The notes beneath the pieces are model-generated. The model saw only the letters and a list, made by a program, of their open reading frames with translations, ran no database searches and was not told the origin of the DNA. From Planctomycetota bacterium (GTDB lineage: Bacteria; Planctomycetota; UBA1135; GCA-002686595), in NCBI GenBank assembly GCA_013140785.1, contig JABFRZ010000680.1:1-6051 (forward strand): DNA of 6,051 nt, in the 5' to 3' direction. Position numbers and translations under genes: made by a program. Of the stretch, positions 6,008-6,051 are shown piece after piece (within the stretch, counting starts at the first letter, position 1; every line of letters starts with the position of its first letter).

Positions 6008-6023
6008 GCCGGTCGAGACCGGC
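6008..6023 (+). terminator. Possible terminator hairpin GCCGGTC-GA-GACCGGC
   Basis: This is a perfect palindrome with arms of seven bases (six with a four-base CGAG loop). Rightward it is followed by GTCTTTGATTTC, only a weak U-rich tail, while the strong T9 run lies on its 5' side. It could end transcription of the metallohydrolase gene about 130 nt after its stop, but the T-run is on the wrong side for a textbook terminator in either direction: a leftward transcript would read As after the hairpin. Confidence 0.35.
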
Positions 6024-6051
6024 GTCTTTGATTTCGATCCACGCGCGAGCC

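Larger units (their letters stand above)
5882..6051. other. 3' flank without a gene
   Basis: No coding region is supported after the TAA at 5879-5881. The stretch holds two perfect inverted repeats (5956-5972 and 6008-6023), a run of seven Gs (5986-5992) and a run of nine Ts (5999-6007). No start codon with a ribosome site is visible for a gene leaving the window. Confidence 0.6.

Noticed and set aside
1..6051. Defence island, mobile element, CRISPR array or tRNA gene
   Set aside because: No nuclease, transposase, integrase or toxin-antitoxin-like product, no regularly spaced direct repeats and no tRNA-like cloverleaf were seen on either strand.

Overview
The window is GC-rich throughout (about two thirds G+C by eye) and carries four well-supported protein-coding genes, at least three of them for exported proteins. 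No RNA genes, insertion sequences, CRISPR arrays or phage genes were seen. The combination points to a free-living, high-GC bacterium with a large secretome: a secreted S1-type sulfatase, hyalin-repeat (HYR) modules fused to a CehA/McbA-type PHP metallohydrolase, and a C-terminal 'GC.G...' sandwich domain resembling tails of planctomycete extracellular proteins. Planctomycetota is my best guess. Myxococcota or another high-GC environmental phylum cannot be excluded from sequence alone.

Layout: positions 1-266 are non-coding or a gene edge, with a striking C-run/G-run inverted repeat and a plausible promoter. An exported sulfatase-family enzyme runs rightward at 267-1958. Two small leftward genes follow: an exported beta-rich protein of unknown function (2002-2619) and, upstream of it, a 77-residue acidic cytosolic protein (2712-2945). 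They converge on the sulfatase, with only 43 bp between the two stop codons. A 182-bp divergent intergenic region (2946-3127) separates them from the largest gene (3128-5881, rightward), a 917-residue secreted protein built as signal peptide, three HYR modules, CehA/McbA-like metallohydrolase and C-terminal sandwich domain. The last 170 bp hold no gene but contain a G7 run, a T9 run and two perfect inverted repeats.

How the genes may work together: two exported hydrolases, one predicted to cleave sulfate esters and the other a metal-dependent hydrolase of the PHP fold, lie within 1.2 kb of each other with an exported unknown between them. That fits extracytoplasmic processing of polymers or small esters, but they are not one operon (the strands alternate) and no transporter, carbohydrate-binding protein or sulfatase-maturing enzyme is present. 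The most notable points are the non-consensus formylglycine motif (C-M-T-T-R) of the sulfatase and the HYR-metallohydrolase fusion, whose three HYR repeats keep an exact 79-residue period while the middle one has lost both partners of a probable disulfide. I found no convincing sign of a wholly new multi-gene system.
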